Below are positions 60,745-64,000 of a stretch of DNA of 64,000 nucleotides, piece by piece. A model generated the notes under the pieces. The model was not told where the DNA came from. It worked only from the letters and a program-made list of their open reading frames with translations, and made no database searches. The position numbers and the translations under genes were made by a program. Origin of the DNA: Dermacentor variabilis (taxonomy: Eukaryota > Arthropoda > Arachnida > Ixodida > Ixodidae); NCBI RefSeq assembly GCF_050947875.1, contig NC_134569.1:203003127-203067126 (forward strand). Direction: 5' to 3'. Position 1 is the stretch's first letter; every line of letters begins with the position of its first letter.

Positions 60745-61385
60745 GGAATGAGCAAGAGCTATCCTGGCAATTTAGGAGGTGGGCACAGGAGGGTCGAAGT
60801 AGAACATGAGGCGGTAAACATTAGTGATATTGCGTCCGCAGAGGCGGAGATCAGCAGGTGGCGCAAGGTGCACGATGACGTAATTACCGCGAGATGTGTG
60901 CTGGTCCACATGGTACGGCCCGTCATACTTAGGTGGCAGTTTCCAAGACAAACTAGGAGCGTGGGTAGTACGTGCGATCGCAAGAGTGTTGCGCAAATGA
61001 ATGTGACGGCTGGAGAGTGGTCGTCCCGGATCTGTTACACGCGCTCCTGGTCAGACGTAGTTAACCGCCTTGTCATTTTACGACGTTCTTCGAAAAATCG
61101 GTCAGCTTCACAAAGTGGCGCATACCCGGAAGCATCTAGTTAGTAGCGCAGTAAAGGGTCTATGGTACGACGCGGGTGGCAATGGCACAATAGGAACAAT
61201 GGAGAAAAACCGGTGTGACTCGCGTAGCAGTGTTGTAGGTGCAAGCAGCACAGGTGACACCAGGTCCGAGTGTGCCTGTTTGGAGACACCGTTGGTCCCA
61301 AGCATGTCGCCCAAAGCCCAATTGAACATCTTAGTGAGCCTGTCAACTTTAGCTATCAGAATTTAACTACGGTCTCTAAACCTAC
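60745..61385 (-). pseudogene. Ty3/Gypsy integrase C-terminal remnant (Gypsy-5)
   Basis: On the minus strand: TGFSPLFLLCHCHPRRTIDPLLRY (TGFSPFFLLYGRxP), then SLSWKLPPKYDGPYHVDQHTSRGNYVIVHLAPPADLRLCGRNITNVYRLMFYFDP, the GPY/F chromodomain-like module. Frames are broken. No LTR identified. Confidence 0.7.
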
Positions 61386-61389
61386 ATGA

Positions 61390-62010
61390 TCTCACTTAGT
61401 TATTTCTAAAACATATGTCCAAATTCACGGTGAGGAAAAACAAGCAGCCAGATCAAAGCCATATCCGCCACACCATGTTTGCTCATAGATCTATCTTGCA
61501 GAGCGCGTCTACGACGCACTGTGCCGAAACTATGCAGCTGTATTGATCAAGGATCGAACAGCTCAGTATCCGCTCCCGGCGAGCCCACGCATGAATTCTC
61601 CGCGAAGTGCGGAAGAAACGAATTCGACTGCCTTCATCCGCCAACTAATGACTGCCAGTTGCACGGAGGCAGAGCTCATTATGGATACGGCACACAGAAG
61701 TTATAAGACCAATGGTAAATCTCGCCCTCAATAATAATATAGACGCAGCGATCAGTGAGGATACAACTGCTCGGTATGAGCAGCCTGCGGGAAGTGCTTC
61801 GGAACAGGCTTGGTTTTCTGAACTGAAAGATTCAGCTATCGAATTCTTGCCAAAGAAATATACGAAGATCATAACTTACACGTAGAGTTAAGCATAAAAT
61901 GGTTGCTTGCGAATGCAAGGTAAGCTTCATCTTTTCAAGCGGCAAAATCTAAGCAATGAAGACTTATCATATATCTGAGAAAAAGATATATTGCCAGCTG
62001 ATAGAACTAC
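61390..62010. other. Unassigned DNA
   Basis: No domain or repeat recognised. Open frames at 61479-61734 have no motif. Confidence 0.35.
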
Positions 62011-62013
62011 AGG

Positions 62014-63110
62014 TCATCATCATCATCATCAGCAGCAGCAGCATATCTTTATGTCCACTGCAAGACCAAGACCTCTCCCTTCGATCTGCAATCACATTTG
62101 TCTTGCACCAGCTGATTCCAACTATCACCTGCAAATTTCCTAATTTTATCACCCCACCTAGTTTTCTGCAATCCTCGACTGCGCTTCTCTTCCTTCTGTG
62201 CTTATTCTGTAACTATAATTGTCCACCCTATACGTTACGTGGCCTGCCCAGCTCAATTTTGTTTCTCTTAATGTAAGCTAGGATATAGGCTTTCCCAGCC
62301 TAATAGCTTAAGTAATACTTCTAAGCATGGAGTGAATAGCATTGGAGAGATTGTGTCTTCGTGCATGACCCCTTTCTTAATAGGTAACTTCCTAGTTTTC
62401 TTGCGGAGAACTAAGTTACGTGTGAAATTTTTATAGATATTTCCCACAATATTCACGTATGCCTGCTATACACACTGATAAAGTAGTGCCGTTATGACTT
62501 CGGGTATCTCTATATAATCAAATGAATTTTGGTAATCTATATGAAAGCCATATAGAGAGGTTGATTGTACCCCGCAGATTTCCTTATTACCTGATTGATG
62601 ACATGGATGTGATCTATTGTAGAATATCCCTGCCCGAAGTAAGCCTCTTCTCTTGGTTGATCGAAGTGTAGCCCTGATTCTATAGTAAATTATCTTGGTG
62701 AATATTTTATGCAATGGGAAAAGCGAGCTAATGAGCCTATGATCCTTCAAATCTTTAAGGCCACCCTCCTTATGGATTAGTATAATGTTGGCATTCTACC
62801 AGTGCTATGGTACACTTGAAGTCGTGAGTCATTGCGTATTTTCCCACAGGATATATCCTGCATCTTTGATTGAACCAACTATTATTTGATCTTCTCCTGC
62901 TAGTTATGGAACGAGCCTATGTATCCTGTTCATCACTACTTCCTATGAAGGTAGCATGACTGCTCTGTTTACTGTACAGGTCAGCATAGAATTCTTCTAG
63001 TGTTTTTATTATATCCACGAATTTGCTGATGATATTATCCTGCTTATCATTCAATGCACACATCTTGCCTTGTCCTACGCCAAGTTATCGTCTCACTGAT
63101 TTGAAGCTGT
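62014..63110 (-). mobile_element. RTE-type LINE, RT to 3' end
   Basis: Minus-strand segments: LKDHRLISSLFPLHKIFTKIIYYRIRATL (KDYRPISLL...YKLFTKII.NRI), GLLRAGIF..RSHPCHQ, YGFHIDYQNSFDYIE (motif A, IDYxxAFDxIE), and NIYKNFTRNLVL..KTRKLPIKKGVMHEDTISPMLFTPCLEVLLK (G.xQGDxISPxLFTxCLE, motif B). This layout is RTE/BovB-like. The 3' end carries the shared GGCCTCTCCC terminus and an ATC tail (62014-62045). Heavily frameshifted. Confidence 0.75.
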
Positions 63111-63114
63111 GGCC

Positions 63115-63370
63115 ATTCTTTACTGCTTTCTCAGTTTTCCCCGTGTTTCTCAATTTTTCCCGCAACTCACGATGACTGTTAACGGTAATGCGATTAGCAT
63201 TATAGCTATGTAGCGACACACAAACATTACTGAAGTCACGTTTATTTAACATAAGTAGGGGTCATTATATACTTTCGTGGCTTTTTTCTATATACTACCT
63301 ACTGCGATATTGTTCCACCTTGCTATGGGACTCGCTTGCCAAAGTCTCCCATAAGCGTGGCGGTACGAAG
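63115..63370. other. Unassigned DNA
   Basis: No feature recognised. Confidence 0.3.
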
Positions 63371-63373
63371 ACA

Positions 63374-64000
63374 CCTTTATGGCGCCGACGCAATGGCGAC
63401 GTTGGAATTACGACGGAATGACGTCGATGGAACGAGAAAGGCTACATAACGATGATGGCATGACGACAATAAAATTTCATATCTAAAATGATCACAATGG
63501 TGTAGCGGCGATAGCATGACGAGGACGATGCGAGGGGAATGAGATGACAGCAAGTGTATTACAACGATGTTGTAACGATGACGGTAGGATGAATCCCGCA
63601 TGAGGAAGCTGCAATGACGACCATGGCACAACCACGAAGGCATGACAACAGGTGGATGATATCGATTGTCTTACAACGAGGCAACGACTATGATAGCATG
63701 GCAACGACGGTATAAACACGTTTGAATGACGACAGCATTATCACCGTAGAACGAGGAAAAAAATAACGTCAATGCATCAACGAAGATGGTATGATGATGA
63801 CTGTACAAGGACAAAGGGATGACGTTATTGAAGTTTTGACAATGGTAAAATGAGAGCGTGCCAACGAGCGTATAACGGCAATGGTATGATCACAATGGCT
63901 GACGACGGTGGCAGGACATGAGTCGAGTGTCGAAGTTAGAGTGAGGACAATGGAACAACCGCGACAGCGTCACCACGCAAGTATTAGAACTAATGCATGA
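63374..64000 (+). repeat. Degenerate minisatellite, ~31-bp unit
   Basis: Variants of GATGGCATGACGACAA recur at about 63451, 63510, 63637, 63692, 63785 and 63879. Most spacings are near multiples of 31 bp, with intervening GACGAT/ACGATG words throughout. It runs off the end of the window. Open frames inside are composition artefacts. Confidence 0.6.

Overview
The window looks like an intergenic tract from a large, repeat-rich arthropod nuclear genome, most probably an ixodid tick. This is inferred from many tRNA-derived SINEs, RNase H-bearing I-type LINEs, CR1/L2-like and RTE LINEs, and Ty3/Gypsy elements layered into one another. I found no convincing host protein-coding gene and no rRNA or functional tRNA gene. 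Nearly every coding signal is retrotransposon-derived and carries frameshifts or stops. Family calls come from reading motifs in the sequence; no database search was run.

Layout. 1-1.6 kb: unassigned DNA, a two-copy tandem repeat and a LINE C-terminal scrap. 1.57-5.08 kb: minus-strand I-type LINE (LINE-A) ending in a TC-rich tail. 5.2-11.3 kb: three plus-strand Gypsy remnants joined through LTRs and long (TA)n arrays, the first split by a LINE 3' fragment with a 10-bp target-site duplication (TSD). 12.9-17.8 kb: a plus-strand CR1-like LINE split by a minus-strand Gypsy element (two ~158-bp LTRs, ATAT TSD), itself carrying a 135-bp insertion with an 11-bp TSD. 17.8-20.4 kb: SINEs. 20.4-22.8 kb: a ~428-bp LTR interrupted by a 5'-truncated I-type LINE (LINE-B copy 1). 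26-33 kb: RTE end, SINE, minisatellite, a long hairpin and unassigned DNA. 33.3-39.1 kb: a nearly complete LINE-B (copy 2, minus strand) with an 11-bp TSD, invaded by another copy of the same LTR. 39-47 kb: SINEs, a MITE, an ~880-bp long-inverted-repeat element and a LINE-A 3' end. 47.4-49.3 kb: LINE 3' parts. 50.9-52.9 kb: GC-rich repeats and an RTE end. 54.7-59.8 kb: a CR1/L2-like LINE (LINE-C). 60-64 kb: a GC-rich repeat, Gypsy integrase, RTE and a degenerate minisatellite.

The most interesting object is LINE-C. Its long open frame starts with a 62-residue cysteine- and leucine-rich leader ending in an exact 2A-type motif (GDVEINPGP). It continues without a stop through a coiled-coil/RNA-binding ORF1-like region into the apurinic endonuclease domain. 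This implies a single-polyprotein LINE with a ribosome-skipping N-terminal leader. A 52-bp sequence containing the start codon is repeated exactly 345 bp upstream, with a TATA-like box before the second copy. The second most informative pattern is reciprocal nesting of one LTR family and LINE-B at two loci 13 kb apart, with TSDs that let the events be ordered.
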